Source: Algoriphagus terrigena DSM 22685 (GTDB taxonomy: Bacteria > Bacteroidota > Bacteroidia > Cytophagales > Cyclobacteriaceae). Taken from it: a DNA stretch of 64,000 nt. How positions within the stretch are numbered: the stretch's first letter is position 1; each line of letters opens with the position of its first letter. Location of the stretch: the NCBI RefSeq assembly GCF_000429445.1, contig NZ_AUBW01000012.1, positions 62,001-126,000 on the forward strand. Reading direction: 5' to 3'. A program made the translations under genes and the position numbers. The notes beneath the pieces were generated by a model. The model made no database searches and was not told the origin of the DNA. It saw nothing but the letters and a program-made list of their open reading frames with translations. Below, piece by piece: positions 1-9,390 of the stretch.

Positions 1-114
1 TATAGCATCATAGGAAATCAACTTCCAACGACCAATTAATCTTTCATCAGAATTCTCTTTCCAAGGAAAAATTAAACTTAAAACCACAAAATAAACAGAC
101 ACATATAGTTTCAT
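1..114 (-). CDS. Secreted lipocalin-like protein, 5' part only
   Basis: An open frame of 38 codons runs from an ATG at 114 off the left window edge on the minus strand. Residues 1-18 form a plausible signal peptide: Lys2, then a hydrophobic stretch. The segment LIGRWKLISYDAI near residues 26-38 resembles the first strand (GxWxL) of small Bacteroidota lipocalin-like secreted proteins. Only this fragment is visible, so family membership is an inference from one short motif. The reading frame and signal-like start are seen directly. Confidence 0.5.
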   Translation of the reverse strand, partial: MKLYVSVYFVVLSLIFPWKENSDERLIGRWKLISYDAI

Positions 115-750
115 AAAAACATCTCATTAAAATTCCCCTGTTCACCGACAAAGCTACGTGCAAAACCTCCAACGCCTGAAAGGATATGACCTTGGGAGCC
201 TTCTATTGTCAAGAGGGCAAACAAATCCTACAGTAACCCTTCCACCCTCCAATGAAGATCTCCATCTCGTCATTTGTTGGCTTTTTATAGTTGTTATTGG
301 TTTTGTTGTGAAAAATTATTTACTGGGTTATTTTAAGAAATCCCACCTAACCATGCAAATCACAATCGGCCAGCTAACTATATCGAACTAAAAAATTGGA
401 TTATTTCCAATATGATTTACGGAATATATTACTGAACTCTTCGCTAGCCCCCTTAAAATCTTCTAACATACTCGTTTATCAAGCGTTTCTCGGAATATTA
501 TACTTATTTTCAACTATCTTCAGTTTCTACGAAAATTACAATGACTTTAACCAAGGTCAAATGGACAACAGGCTCTTTAGCTCATATAAATCTGGTGCTA
601 CCTTCAGCTTAAGCCCCAGATAACCAGAGCCGAAGACGCAGTACTACATCGAACGAAAAGCAAGTCCACTGCACTCATTTTACCAATGCCTAGAACATTT
701 ACCCTGCCTTTACCTGCTTGTATTCAAACTTCAAATCTCGGGACTAGACG
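115..750. other. Region with no convincing gene
   Basis: This A+T-rich stretch lies between the lipocalin-like gene start and the clpB terminator. Two short plus-strand frames exist (158-391, GTG start, one hydrophobic segment; 396-623, TTG start, ending SSYKSGATFSLSPR). Both lack an ATG, a recognisable ribosome site and any known family motif. They could be relics of a decayed gene or chance frames. No RNA gene or repeat was recognised. Confidence 0.4.
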
Positions 751-785
751 AAAAAACCCTCAGAGATCGTTCCCCAAGGGTTTTC
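751..785 (-). terminator. Rho-independent terminator of clpB
   Basis: The inverted repeat AAAACCCT (753-760) and AGGGTTTT (777-784) can form a hairpin about 20 nt beyond the clpB stop codon. On the minus strand it ends in a U-rich tail. Position and orientation fit clpB transcription ending here. Confidence 0.75.
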
Positions 786-803
786 TTTGATATGGCGACT
801 TGA

Positions 804-3422
804 TTAGATATCCGCTGTTTCGACGTTTTTGAAATAAACCTGCTTGTCTGCATCCAAATCCACCAAGACTGCCGAGTCGTTTTTGATATAGCCTGACAGG
901 ATTTGCTTCGAAAGCTCGTTCAGAATCAGCCGCTGCATCGTTCGCTTCAGCGGTCTAGCCCCAAACTGCGCATCAAACCCAACCTCGCCAAGGTAATCCA
1001 ACACCTCTTTGGTGGCTTCAATCTCAATATTGGCTTCAGACAGACGATTCTGAATCTCCTTCCATTGGATGTCGACAATCTTGCGGATGATCTGCTTGTT
1101 TAGCGGCTCAAACATGATCGTCTCGTCGATTCGGTTTAGAAACTCCGGCCTCACCGACTGCTTCAGCAAGTCGTACACTTCAGCTTTGGTCTTCTCCAAG
1201 ATCTCGTCTTTGTTCCACTCTTCCATGTCAGCAAATCGCTCCTGAATCAAATGAGAGCCAATATTGGTCGTCAGGATGATGATTGTATTCTTGAAGTTGG
1301 CGATACGGCCTTTGTTGTCCGTCAAGCGACCGTCGTCCAACACCTGAAGCAGGATATTGAAGACATCGGGATGCGCCTTTTCGATCTCATCCAGCAACAC
1401 CACAGAATAAGGTTTTCTCCTCACCGCTTCGGTCAGCTGACCACCCTCGTCATAGCCTACATAGCCTGGAGGCGCTCCCACGAGCCGGCTAACCGCATGA
1501 CGCTCTTGATACTCGGACATATCGATCCTGACCATGGCGTTCTCATCATTGAAGAGGTATTCGGCCAGCGCCTTAGCTAACTCAGTCTTCCCGACACCGG
1601 TAGTGCCCATGAAGATAAAGCTGCCAATCGGCCGCTTGGGATCCTGGAGACCCGCCCGACTTCTGCGCACGGCATCAGACAAAGCAGAGATTGCTTCCCG
1701 CTGTCCAGCGACTCTCCTGCCAAGCTCCTCCTCCAGATGAAGGAGTTTTTCGCGCTCGGATTGGATCATCTTCGACAGAGGGATTCCCGTCCACTTGGCT
1801 ACCACGGCAGCGATATCCTCTTGGTCGACCTCTTCCTTAAGAAGCGGAGAGCCCGCCTGCATCTCATCCAATTGGTTTTTGAAAGATTCCAGTTTCTTCT
1901 CTGCCTCCACGATCTTACCGTATCGGATCTCGGCTACTTTGCCAAAATCTCCCGCGCGCTCCGCTTGCTCAGCTTCGACTTTCAACTTGTCTATGGCTTC
2001 CTTCTCGCGTCGGATGCCCATGATCACCGCCTTCTCACTTTCCCACTTGGCTTTCACACTTTGGCGCTTCTCCGAGAGCTCAGCGATTTCTTTGCTCAGG
2101 ACGGTCTCTTTGTCACGGTTATTTTCTCTTCGAATCGCCTCGCGCTCGATCTCCAGCTGCATGATTCGACGGTTCAGTTCGTCTAGCTCCTGCGGCAGGG
2201 AATCGATCTCCATCCGCAATTTGGCGGCAGCTTCGTCCATCAAGTCAATGGCTTTGTCGGGAAGAAACCGATCAGAGATATAGCGCTGCGAAAGCTCGAC
2301 AGCTGCGATGACCGCGTCGTCCTTGATTCGCACTCCATGGTGCAATTCGTACTTGTCTTTGATCCCCCGGAGAATCGAGATTGCATCAGCCGCATCCGGT
2401 TCATCTACCAGGACCGACTGGAATCTACGCTCCAGCGCCTTATCCTTTTCGATGTATTTTTGGTATTCCTTCAGTGTAGTAGCGCCGATCGCATGCAATT
2501 CGCCACGAGCCAAGGCCGGCTTGAGCAGGTTGGCCGCATCCATCGCGCCCTCGCCTCCACCTCCGGCGCCGATCAGGGTGTGGATCTCATCGATAAACAG
2601 GATGATTTCGCCCTCGGCGTCGGTCACCTCTTTGATCACGGCCTTCAGACGCTCCTCAAACTCGCCCTTGTACTTTGCGCCAGCGACCAGCAAGCCCATA
2701 TCCAATGAGATCAGCGTCTTGGACTTCAGGTTTTCCGGCACGTCGCCGGACACAATTCGCTGCGCTAATCCCTCTACAATCGCGGTCTTACCCACGCCCG
2801 GCTCACCCAAGAGAATGGGATTGTTTTTGGTCCGGCGGGCAAGAATCTGCAACACGCGACGAATCTCTTCATCACGGCCAATGACGGGGTCGATCTTGCC
2901 TTTCTTGGCGAGATCATTCAGATTCTTGGAGTATTTCTCCAAAGCCCTGTATTTGCTTTCTGCGTTTTGATCGGTCACTTTATTTCCTTTTCTAAGTTCC
3001 TTGATAGCTTCGATCAGCGGCTTTTCAGCCAAACCCTGATTTCTGAGCAGCTGGGCGGTAGCATCGCTTCCCGCCAAAATAGCCAAAAGCAAGTGCTCGA
3101 TGGCCACAAATTCGTCTCCAAATGTCTTGAGGTAGTCTTTGGCCTTGGCCAGTACTTGGTTGGCTGATCCCGACAAATAAGGTTGCTGGTTTCCTCCGCT
3201 CACTTTGGGCAACTTGGCAAGCTCCTGATCGAGTTTTTGAGAGATCAATTGCTTATTCGTGCCCAGCTTTTTGAAGAGAAAATCGGCCACATTTTCGTCG
3301 ACGTCAAAGATGCCCTTCAGCAAATGCGGCGTCTCGATCGCCGGAGCGCCCGCCGCGGCTGAAAGTTCGGCGGCCTTCTGAATTGCTTCCTGCGATTTGA
3401 TGGTAAATTGGTTGAAGTCCAT
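804..3422 (-). CDS. clpB: ATP-dependent disaggregase ClpB
   Basis: This is an 872-residue Hsp100 chaperone that, with DnaK, threads aggregated proteins through a hexameric ring in the cytoplasm. The Clp N-domain spans about residues 1-150. AAA+ module 1 has Walker A GEPGVGKT at 206-213 and Walker B around FIDEIH at 276-281. A coiled-coil middle domain covers about 400-525, and it separates ClpB from ClpA/ClpC. AAA+ module 2 has Walker A GTTGVGKT at 606-613. The length is typical of the family and the ATG at 3422 gives a canonical N-terminus. It is a single-gene unit with its own terminator. The leader holds two inverted repeats (3487-3501 and 3515-3533) that may serve stress control. Confidence 0.97.
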   Translation of the reverse strand: MDFNQFTIKSQEAIQKAAELSAAAGAPAIETPHLLKGIFDVDENVADFLFKKLGTNKQLISQKLDQELAKLPKVSGGNQQPYLSGSANQVLAKAKDYLKTFGDEFVAIEHLLLAILAGSDATAQLLRNQGLAEKPLIEAIKELRKGNKVTDQNAESKYRALEKYSKNLNDLAKKGKIDPVIGRDEEIRRVLQILARRTKNNPILLGEPGVGKTAIVEGLAQRIVSGDVPENLKSKTLISLDMGLLVAGAKYKGEFEERLKAVIKEVTDAEGEIILFIDEIHTLIGAGGGGEGAMDAANLLKPALARGELHAIGATTLKEYQKYIEKDKALERRFQSVLVDEPDAADAISILRGIKDKYELHHGVRIKDDAVIAAVELSQRYISDRFLPDKAIDLMDEAAAKLRMEIDSLPQELDELNRRIMQLEIEREAIRRENNRDKETVLSKEIAELSEKRQSVKAKWESEKAVIMGIRREKEAIDKLKVEAEQAERAGDFGKVAEIRYGKIVEAEKKLESFKNQLDEMQAGSPLLKEEVDQEDIAAVVAKWTGIPLSKMIQSEREKLLHLEEELGRRVAGQREAISALSDAVRRSRAGLQDPKRPIGSFIFMGTTGVGKTELAKALAEYLFNDENAMVRIDMSEYQERHAVSRLVGAPPGYVGYDEGGQLTEAVRRKPYSVVLLDEIEKAHPDVFNILLQVLDDGRLTDNKGRIANFKNTIIILTTNIGSHLIQERFADMEEWNKDEILEKTKAEVYDLLKQSVRPEFLNRIDETIMFEPLNKQIIRKIVDIQWKEIQNRLSEANIEIEATKEVLDYLGEVGFDAQFGARPLKRTMQRLILNELSKQILSGYIKNDSAVLVDLDADKQVYFKNVETADI

Positions 3423-3486
3423 AGTGGTGTGTTAGTGGTGTTAGTCTTTTCCACCAAGCTCAAATGTTTCGCCAAGGGCAAATTTC

Positions 3487-3533
3487 AGCCAGAGTGGCTG
3501 GAAAAAAGTATGTTTTCCATGAAAAATGGAAAT
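3487..3533 (-). promoter_or_regulatory. Two inverted repeats in the clpB leader
   Basis: CAGCCA-GAG-TGGCTG (3487-3501) and TTTCCAT-N5-ATGGAAA (3515-3533) lie 65-111 nt upstream of the clpB start. They do not match the CIRCE consensus. They are candidates for a heat-shock regulator site or mRNA hairpins. The symmetry is seen directly; the regulatory role is inferred. Confidence 0.3.
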
Positions 3534-3691
3534 TTTGACAGGGAAGACGGCTACGTATTTTATTTAATCAAGCCATTATTTCCTCAGTCTGATGTTTAAA
3601 ATACAGCGGAATCGCAGCGTTTCAAAACCTAGAATTTTTCCAGTCAAGGAACTTTCGAAGCCCAATCTCTCAGAAATCCTCCGAGTAGGAT

Positions 3692-3723
3692 GAAAAAAAT
3701 AACCCCGCCATTGCTGACGGGGT
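3692..3723 (-). terminator. Rho-independent terminator
   Basis: The stem ACCCCG (3702-3707) / CGGGGT (3718-3723) is followed on the minus strand by TTATTTTTTT. It lies six bases beyond the stop codon of the secreted protein gene ending at 3729. Confidence 0.8.
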
Positions 3724-3728
3724 CTTTG

Positions 3729-4220
3729 TTAGTTTCCTTTGAGTAGTTCGCTGGCCGGAGGTGCCTTTTTGTTTACACCGGAATTCTTGTTGAGAAACTC
3801 TGGGAAAAACATCTGAAGCTGATAACCCTGTTGGCTCACAAACATCTTACTCATCCCTCCATTGATTTCGTAGAGCGTATTCGGATCTTGCATCGCCAGC
3901 CATTGCGGGCTAAAGTCTTTGAAGATGGGAGTCAACGTAGAATAGGACATGTCGTCTTTTTGAATTTGGACGGGAGCCACGAATTTCCCACCCTTCACCG
4001 TCACTTTGCCCATGTAGCATTCACTATTGTTTTGATAGAGGATTGAAATGACTACCTCATGCTCTCCGTCAGAGACTTCACCCGCTCCTTTGTTTACGAA
4101 GGCCGAATAATAATCGATGTAACACCCTTCCACTCCCTTGAGGTGCAGCGCCAAACCTTCTTGGGAAAATGCCTGAGTCATGACGCCCAGAAACAACAGT
4201 AAACTAAGTTTGATTTTCAT
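3729..4220 (-). CDS. Secreted protein of unknown function
   Basis: A 163-residue protein. The start at 4220 is chosen because it gives a clean Sec signal peptide, MKIKLSLLLFLGVMTQAFSQ, probably cut after Gln20. An upstream frame extension to 4274 would bury that peptide. The mature part contains two cysteine-bearing segments (EGCYIDYYS and NNSECYMGK) and ends KAPPASELLKGN. I do not recognise a family. It is probably periplasmic or surface-exposed. It is followed by its own terminator and preceded by the dipeptidase gene on the same strand, with a 162-nt gap. Confidence 0.75.
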   Translation of the reverse strand: MKIKLSLLLFLGVMTQAFSQEGLALHLKGVEGCYIDYYSAFVNKGAGEVSDGEHEVVISILYQNNSECYMGKVTVKGGKFVAPVQIQKDDMSYSTLTPIFKDFSPQWLAMQDPNTLYEINGGMSKMFVSQQGYQLQMFFPEFLNKNSGVNKKAPPASELLKGN

Positions 4221-4382
4221 AGATTTTGGACAATTAACGCCTCTTACGGTTTCAGATTTCAAAAACTTCAACACAAGGATATTATTAAACCGACGGCAAT
4301 TTTATGAGAAAAGTCAGTTGTCGAAAATTTTATGGTGCTCCAGTTCGACGCCCACCAATTTGATGGGTAAGCGCTAATCCAA

Positions 4383-5639
4383 TCAACCTGCTTTTTGCGC
4401 AGCGGCATATTCCTCCACCGCGTTCCACACCCGGAAGACATTTTTGTAGCAGATTTTCTCAATGTCCTCTTTTGAATAGCCTCTTTTCAAAAGCTCAGCA
4501 ATCAGATTTGGAAACATCGATACATCTTTCAATCCGGTCGGCAGCGTGTCGCCAACTCCATCGAAGTCAGAACCGAGACCTATATAATCGATGCCCACCA
4601 AATTTTTCACGTGATCAATATGATCCGCTACGCGCTGGACGGTGGGGAAAGGATTGTTGGCGGCGGCGTACTCAGCAGCATAGGCCCGATATGCGGAGTC
4701 GCTCCTAGAGAGATTATTTTCGGCCATGTAGTTGACGAGATGCTCTCTGATCTTGGTAGAGCCAGCCGCATAGGCCGAATCAATAAAGCTTCCTCCAAAA
4801 TTGATCATCATCACACCGCCATTTTTTGCCATGGCCCGGATGAGCTCATCACTCATATTTCGCTCAAAACCCGGGGTGAATTTTCTCACTGAAGAGTGCG
4901 AAGCGATAATAGGAACCTTCGTAATAGCGAGCGCATCCCTGAACGTGTTGTCAGACACGTGGCTCAGATCCACCATGATGCCAACGCGGTTCATCTCAGC
5001 GACCACCTGCTCTCCATACTCACTCAGCCCACCATAGGTGCCGGTGGTGTCGTAGCTCGCGTCGCCGATCAGGTTGTCGGTGCCATGAGTCAGGGTGATG
5101 TAGCGGATTCCTTTTTTGTAAAAATATTCCACGTTTGCCAGATCATCCTCGATGCCGGCGCCGTTTTCCATGCCCATCGGAAGTGAGATAAGACCTTTGG
5201 CAAAATTGGCTTCAATGTCTGCCGGACTATAGGCCATGGCAAACTTATCCGGAAAAGTCGTCGCCAGGCGTTCGGTCATCGCAATGAGGGAATCCGCCAA
5301 AGCCTTCGATGCTCCCGGTGTTTTTTGATTTCCTGCGGGAATGTAGATGGACATAAACGGCGCGTCCAACCCACCTTCTTTCGCCCGGGGAAAATCAAAA
5401 TTCCCATCAGGCGTGCGAACTGATACATCCAAAATCTCCCGCTGGAGTGTGAAGCCTCCGACTTTCATTCGGTAGGGAAGATCTACGTGACCATCTACCA
5501 TAATGGTAGATTGGGCGATTTCGGTAGCAGCCTTGAGCCGCTCTTCGTCCGACATTTTGGTATAGTCGATGACTTCCTCCTTGGGAGCGCAGGAAAACGC
5601 CAGAATGAGCAGTCCAGCGAGATAAGGTAATTTATTCAT
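4383..5639 (-). CDS. Lipoprotein membrane dipeptidase (M19 family)
   Basis: This 418-residue zinc dipeptidase belongs to the renal-dipeptidase family (M19), which hydrolyses dipeptides, often with broad stereospecificity. The N-terminus is a lipoprotein signal with lipobox LAFSC (Cys17), so the enzyme is probably membrane-anchored in the periplasm or on the surface. The first metal motif is VDGHVDLP near residue 50. Other family signatures are THGTDNLIGDASYD, VDLSHVSDNTF, ASHSSVRKF and GIDYIGLGSDFDGV. The length is normal for the family. Membership is secure. The physiological substrate (diet peptide or wall-derived dipeptide) cannot be read from sequence. Confidence 0.93.
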   Translation of the reverse strand: MNKLPYLAGLLILAFSCAPKEEVIDYTKMSDEERLKAATEIAQSTIMVDGHVDLPYRMKVGGFTLQREILDVSVRTPDGNFDFPRAKEGGLDAPFMSIYIPAGNQKTPGASKALADSLIAMTERLATTFPDKFAMAYSPADIEANFAKGLISLPMGMENGAGIEDDLANVEYFYKKGIRYITLTHGTDNLIGDASYDTTGTYGGLSEYGEQVVAEMNRVGIMVDLSHVSDNTFRDALAITKVPIIASHSSVRKFTPGFERNMSDELIRAMAKNGGVMMINFGGSFIDSAYAAGSTKIREHLVNYMAENNLSRSDSAYRAYAAEYAAANNPFPTVQRVADHIDHVKNLVGIDYIGLGSDFDGVGDTLPTGLKDVSMFPNLIAELLKRGYSKEDIEKICYKNVFRVWNAVEEYAAAQKAG

Positions 5640-5883
5640 GATCGGCGGTAGGTTAGGTTAAGTGGGAAGTTATCATCTTTTCAAAAATCTCCGGGTAAAA
5701 AATCCACAAATGGCATTCGAAAATGGACTCACATTCCCCGATTTTCGAAATAAACACCTAATTACAGATAGATTTTCGGCACCATAATCCCAAGATCAGG
5801 CACCAATTCACCCGAATCAGGATTTTCTTTTGTAGGCATAATTATTGAAATTTGATAAGACACACTCATCAAACAACAATCGT

Positions 5884-6768
5884 ATGAAAGCAATTTTTAA
5901 ATACTCGGCGCTCGCGCTCACGGCTTCTACTGCATTATTCAGCTGCGGACCACAGAAAACCGAAGAAACAGTGACAGAAGTAGAAGTGATGGAGACCAAA
6001 ACTCCCACACTGACGCTCCTTTGGGAAACGCCAGATTCGCTGATGACCAATGAATCTGTGCTCTATGATGAGTCCACCGGAACGATCTATGTAGCAAATA
6101 TCGAAGGACAAGACCCTTCGGAAAAGGACGGCAAAGGTTCCATTGCGATCATTTCCAAAGAAGGGAAAATCGTCAATCCGGCATGGATCTCCGGACTAAA
6201 CGCTCCAAAAGGAATGGCGATTGCCAACGGAAAACTTTACGTGACTGACATCGATGAGCTCGTAGAAATCGACATTGCTACCTCCAAAGTGTCTAACAAA
6301 TGGAAAGTAGAAGGCGCACAATTTCTGAATGACGCCGCGGCGCACAACGGAACGGTCTATTTCACCGATATGAAAGCCGGCAAAGTCCACTCTTTTGCCA
6401 ACGGCGAGATTGCAACAATATCAGAAGGACATGAATCCATCAACGGCTTGGCTGTCGGCACCGACGGTACGATCTACGGATTGGATGCTTCCGGGCTGAA
6501 AAAGTGGGACGCCGATGGCTCTGCTTCTGTGTTGAATTCAACTGTCACCGGAGGCGATGGCTTGATCATCTTGGGCGACGGCAACTACATCGCATCAAGA
6601 TGGCAGGGAGAGATCTATTTCGCCAATGATTCTACTCAAACTCTGATACTTGACACCAAAGGCGCAGAATCCAACACGGCAGATATCGGATACAATGCAG
6701 CTGAAAAAATCGTCTATGTACCGACTTTCTTTAAGAATAAAGTCGCGGCTTACAAGCTGGATTATTGA
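5884..6768 (+). CDS. NHL/SMP-30-like beta-propeller lipoprotein
   Basis: A 294-residue lipoprotein. The start at 5884 is chosen because it begins the signal peptide MKAIFKYSALALTASTALFSC, with the lipidated Cys at 21. An upstream in-frame extension to 5845 adds only a non-signal leader. The mature part repeats a beta-propeller pattern: VLYDESTGTIYVANI, PKGMAIANGKLYVTDIDEL, NGTVYFTDMKAGKV, INGLAVGTDGTIYGLDASG. This resembles the SMP-30/gluconolactonase and NHL families. Catalysis is not established, and a ligand-binding role is equally possible. The gene stands alone with a terminator at 6790-6816. Confidence 0.85.
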   Translation: MKAIFKYSALALTASTALFSCGPQKTEETVTEVEVMETKTPTLTLLWETPDSLMTNESVLYDESTGTIYVANIEGQDPSEKDGKGSIAIISKEGKIVNPAWISGLNAPKGMAIANGKLYVTDIDELVEIDIATSKVSNKWKVEGAQFLNDAAAHNGTVYFTDMKAGKVHSFANGEIATISEGHESINGLAVGTDGTIYGLDASGLKKWDADGSASVLNSTVTGGDGLIILGDGNYIASRWQGEIYFANDSTQTLILDTKGAESNTADIGYNAAEKIVYVPTFFKNKVAAYKLDY

Positions 6769-6789
6769 TCTATCGCGATCTTCTGATTT

Positions 6790-6820
6790 GAAAAGCCTCT
6801 TTAGTCGGGGCTTTTCTCGT
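6790..6820 (+). terminator. Rho-independent terminator
   Basis: The stem GAAAAGCC (6790-6797) / GGCTTTTC (6809-6816) lies 22 nt after the propeller lipoprotein stop. The 3' arm supplies a short U-run. Confidence 0.65.
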
Positions 6821-6979
6821 ATATAAAACTGTAAGAAATCTCTGCGACTCAAGTTCCATCTGTGGAAACCTAAAGCTGAAATGGAGTATTTCTGTCACAA
6901 ATAAGCGGATTTGTCCGTACCTTTCACCTCATATTCATAACTCTCCGGGGCTAACCCACCCGGGTAAATCAGGTTCCCG

Positions 6980-7978
6980 ATGAAATCAGCCGAAATCAAT
7001 TACGAACTAGAAAAGAACATAGAGGTCATCTCACAATTGGATGACTTGGTTGATGATGCCGTTGATAACATCCTCGTAGATCCGGATAAATGCTGGCAGC
7101 CGTCGGATTTTCTGCCAGACTTCGGAAATCCAGACATTCACGAGGAAATCAAGCTTCTTCAGCAAAGAGCGGAAGGAATTCCAGACACGGTATTGACTTC
7201 TCTGATTGGCAATATGATCACCGAAGAGGCGCTCCCTAGCTATCAGACCTATTTCAACATGCTGGAAGGAATCAACCCTGAGCGAAACCTCCTGTCCCCA
7301 AGAGGCTGGGTAAGATGGTCCAAGACTTGGACCGCCGAGGAAAACCGACACGGAGACCTGCTCAACAAATACCTCTACATGACAGGTAGAGTGGATATGA
7401 AAGCCGTCGAGCGGACGATTCACCGACTGCTGATGAATGGCTTTGATCCCAATTCCGGCGGAGATCCGTACCAGGCGATCGTCTATACTTCCTTTCAGGA
7501 AAGAGCGACAAAGATCTCCCACGTCAATACCGGAAAGCTGGCAGACATCGCAGGGGACTCTATCCTGGGAAGAATCTGCAAACAAATCGCAGGTGACGAA
7601 GCTCGACACGAAAAGGCATACAAATCCTTCATGTCAAGAATCTTCGAGATTGATCCAAATGGCGCCATCATCGCTTTTGAAAAACTGATGAGAAAACAGA
7701 TCGTGATGCCCGCAGTAATGATGGGAGAAGGCGGCTCCAACCCTTCGCTGTTTACCCAGTTTTCTGAAATCACCCAAAAAGTAGGCATCTACACCAGCTG
7801 GGATTATGCCCGGATCATCGAGCACTTGGTGAGCCTTTGGAAAATCGAGGCCCTGACCGGCCTGGACTCTGCTGCCGCAAAAGCGCAAGACTACTTGGTA
7901 AAGCTGGCCGATCGATATATGCGAGTAGCTGACCGGATGAAAGCTCCCGACGAGGTGAAGTTAGCCTGGCTAAAATAA
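6980..7978 (+). CDS. Acyl-ACP desaturase (soluble, di-iron)
   Basis: This 332-residue soluble desaturase is of the plant stearoyl-ACP type. It introduces a cis double bond into ACP-bound fatty acids using ferredoxin and O2. The di-iron ligands are visible: TEEALPSYQ (Glu82), EENRHGD (residues 120-126), FQERAT (Glu174) and DEARHE (206-211). The ferritin-like fold and full length match bacterial homologues. The position of the double bond cannot be read from sequence. The gene is monocistronic, with a GC-rich hairpin (about 6943-6965) close to the start codon and a terminator downstream. It probably tunes membrane fluidity. Confidence 0.93.
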   Translation: MKSAEINYELEKNIEVISQLDDLVDDAVDNILVDPDKCWQPSDFLPDFGNPDIHEEIKLLQQRAEGIPDTVLTSLIGNMITEEALPSYQTYFNMLEGINPERNLLSPRGWVRWSKTWTAEENRHGDLLNKYLYMTGRVDMKAVERTIHRLLMNGFDPNSGGDPYQAIVYTSFQERATKISHVNTGKLADIAGDSILGRICKQIAGDEARHEKAYKSFMSRIFEIDPNGAIIAFEKLMRKQIVMPAVMMGEGGSNPSLFTQFSEITQKVGIYTSWDYARIIEHLVSLWKIEALTGLDSAAAKAQDYLVKLADRYMRVADRMKAPDEVKLAWLK

Positions 7979-7996
7979 GCACCCGAAATCAACTAG

Positions 7997-8025
7997 AGTC
8001 CTTCTGAAAAGAGGGACTTTTTTTG
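7997..8025 (+). terminator. Rho-independent terminator
   Basis: The stem AGTCC (7997-8001) / GGACT (8014-8018) is followed by a run of seven T residues. It lies 19 nt beyond the desaturase stop codon. Confidence 0.75.
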
Positions 8026-8058
8026 TGCTAACTTGTTTTTCCTCCAGCCTATCAAATC

Positions 8059-9354
8059 ATGACAAACCGGAAATACCTCCCGATTTTACTTTCATTTTTT
8101 CTATCCTATCCAGCATTCTCCCAAACCCCAAAAGTGAATCCCGACCGGCTTCATGAGAGTTTGATGAAGCTTTCCACTTTTGGCAAGAATGCCGCTGGAG
8201 GTTCGGATCGGGTGGCGTACAGTTCCTACGATCTCCATGCGAGGGAATACGTCCAAGGTCTGATGAAAGAAGCGGGACTTGATGTATCGATTGATTTTGC
8301 AGGAAACATCATTGGAAGAAAAGCCGGCAAAAACCCAAATCTGAAGCCTATCGCCTTTGGCTCTCACATCGATGAAGTGCCCAATGGTGGTGACTACGAT
8401 GGACCGGTAGGGTCCATGGGTGCAATCGAAGTGGTACGGACCTTTTCAGAAAACAACATCACCACCGACCATCCACTTGAGGTAATCATCTTCGCCAACG
8501 AGGAAGGCGGCGTAGTGGGAAGCCGGGCTTTGGCGGGAGCCCTGAGCGAAGACGCCCTACAGGTAGTCAGCAATAGCGGCGTGACCCAATACGATGGGAT
8601 TAAACTGCTTGGGGGCAATCCTGAACGCATTCCAGAGCTGAAAAGAAACCCGGGGGATTTGGCAGCCTATCTGGAACTCCACATCGAGCAGGGGGGAATC
8701 TTGGATGCAGAAAAGCTGGACATCGGAGTCGTCGAGGGAATCGTAGCCATCGAGTGGTGGGAATTCACGTTCGCCGGAAAAGCCAATCACGCCGGTACGA
8801 CACCAATGAACAAACGAAATGACCCCATGCTCCCGGCAGCGCAATTTGTATTAGCAGTGAACGAAATCGTGAATAGCTACGAAGGAAGACAAGTAGGAAC
8901 CGTCGGTAAAATCCAGGCTTTCCCCGGCGCTGGCAACGTGATCCCGGGTGAAGTCAAAGTAAACGTAGAACTCCGTGATCTTTCCTCGGAGAAAATCTGG
9001 AAGATATACGCGGACATCGAGGCAAGAGGAAAACAACTCGCCCTGGAAAGCCAAACAGAACTAGCCATCAAGCACATCGAGGTTGCCAGCAAACCCGCTT
9101 TGGCTGATCCAGAAATCCGAAAAGTTATTCAAGCTCAAGCCGAAAAATTGGGATACGGCACCAAAAGTCTACCCAGCGGTGCAGGTCACGATGCGCAGGA
9201 GATGGCTCGCATCGCTCCCATGGGGATGATTTTTATCCCAAGCAAAGATGGAATCAGCCACGCTCCGGCTGAGTATTCATCTAAGGCCGATATTGCAAAC
9301 GGTGCCAATGTCCTGCTTCACACGATCCTCGAACTGGATAAACTCCTGAAATAG
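8059..9354 (+). CDS. Exported M20-family amidase (hydantoinase/carbamoylase type)
   Basis: A 431-residue metallohydrolase of the hydantoinase/carbamoylase branch of M20, related to N-carbamoyl-L-amino-acid hydrolase and allantoate amidohydrolase. Signatures are GSHIDEVPNGGDYDGPVGSM (first metal histidine, bridging aspartate), NEEGG, LELHIEQGG, the lid motif AGTTPMNKRNDP and the late GAGHDAQEMA. Unlike the cytosolic carbamoylases, it carries an N-terminal signal peptide (ILLSFFLSYPAFSQ), so it should act in the periplasm or outside. No hydantoinase or ureidoglycolate gene lies nearby, so the substrate is open. It converges on the DUF2520 gene. Confidence 0.9.
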   Translation: MTNRKYLPILLSFFLSYPAFSQTPKVNPDRLHESLMKLSTFGKNAAGGSDRVAYSSYDLHAREYVQGLMKEAGLDVSIDFAGNIIGRKAGKNPNLKPIAFGSHIDEVPNGGDYDGPVGSMGAIEVVRTFSENNITTDHPLEVIIFANEEGGVVGSRALAGALSEDALQVVSNSGVTQYDGIKLLGGNPERIPELKRNPGDLAAYLELHIEQGGILDAEKLDIGVVEGIVAIEWWEFTFAGKANHAGTTPMNKRNDPMLPAAQFVLAVNEIVNSYEGRQVGTVGKIQAFPGAGNVIPGEVKVNVELRDLSSEKIWKIYADIEARGKQLALESQTELAIKHIEVASKPALADPEIRKVIQAQAEKLGYGTKSLPSGAGHDAQEMARIAPMGMIFIPSKDGISHAPAEYSSKADIANGANVLLHTILELDKLLK

Positions 9355-9390
9355 CTCGACACCTTTTTTGCAAGAGACCGGAGCCATTGA

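Noticed and set aside
2308-2970. Long plus-strand frames inside clpB
   Set aside because: They are antisense to conserved AAA+ motifs; composition is serine- and arginine-rich, as expected for a shadow frame.
4268-4462. 64-codon minus-strand frame overlapping the dipeptidase end
   Set aside because: It lies in another frame over conserved dipeptidase codons and has no signal or family motif.
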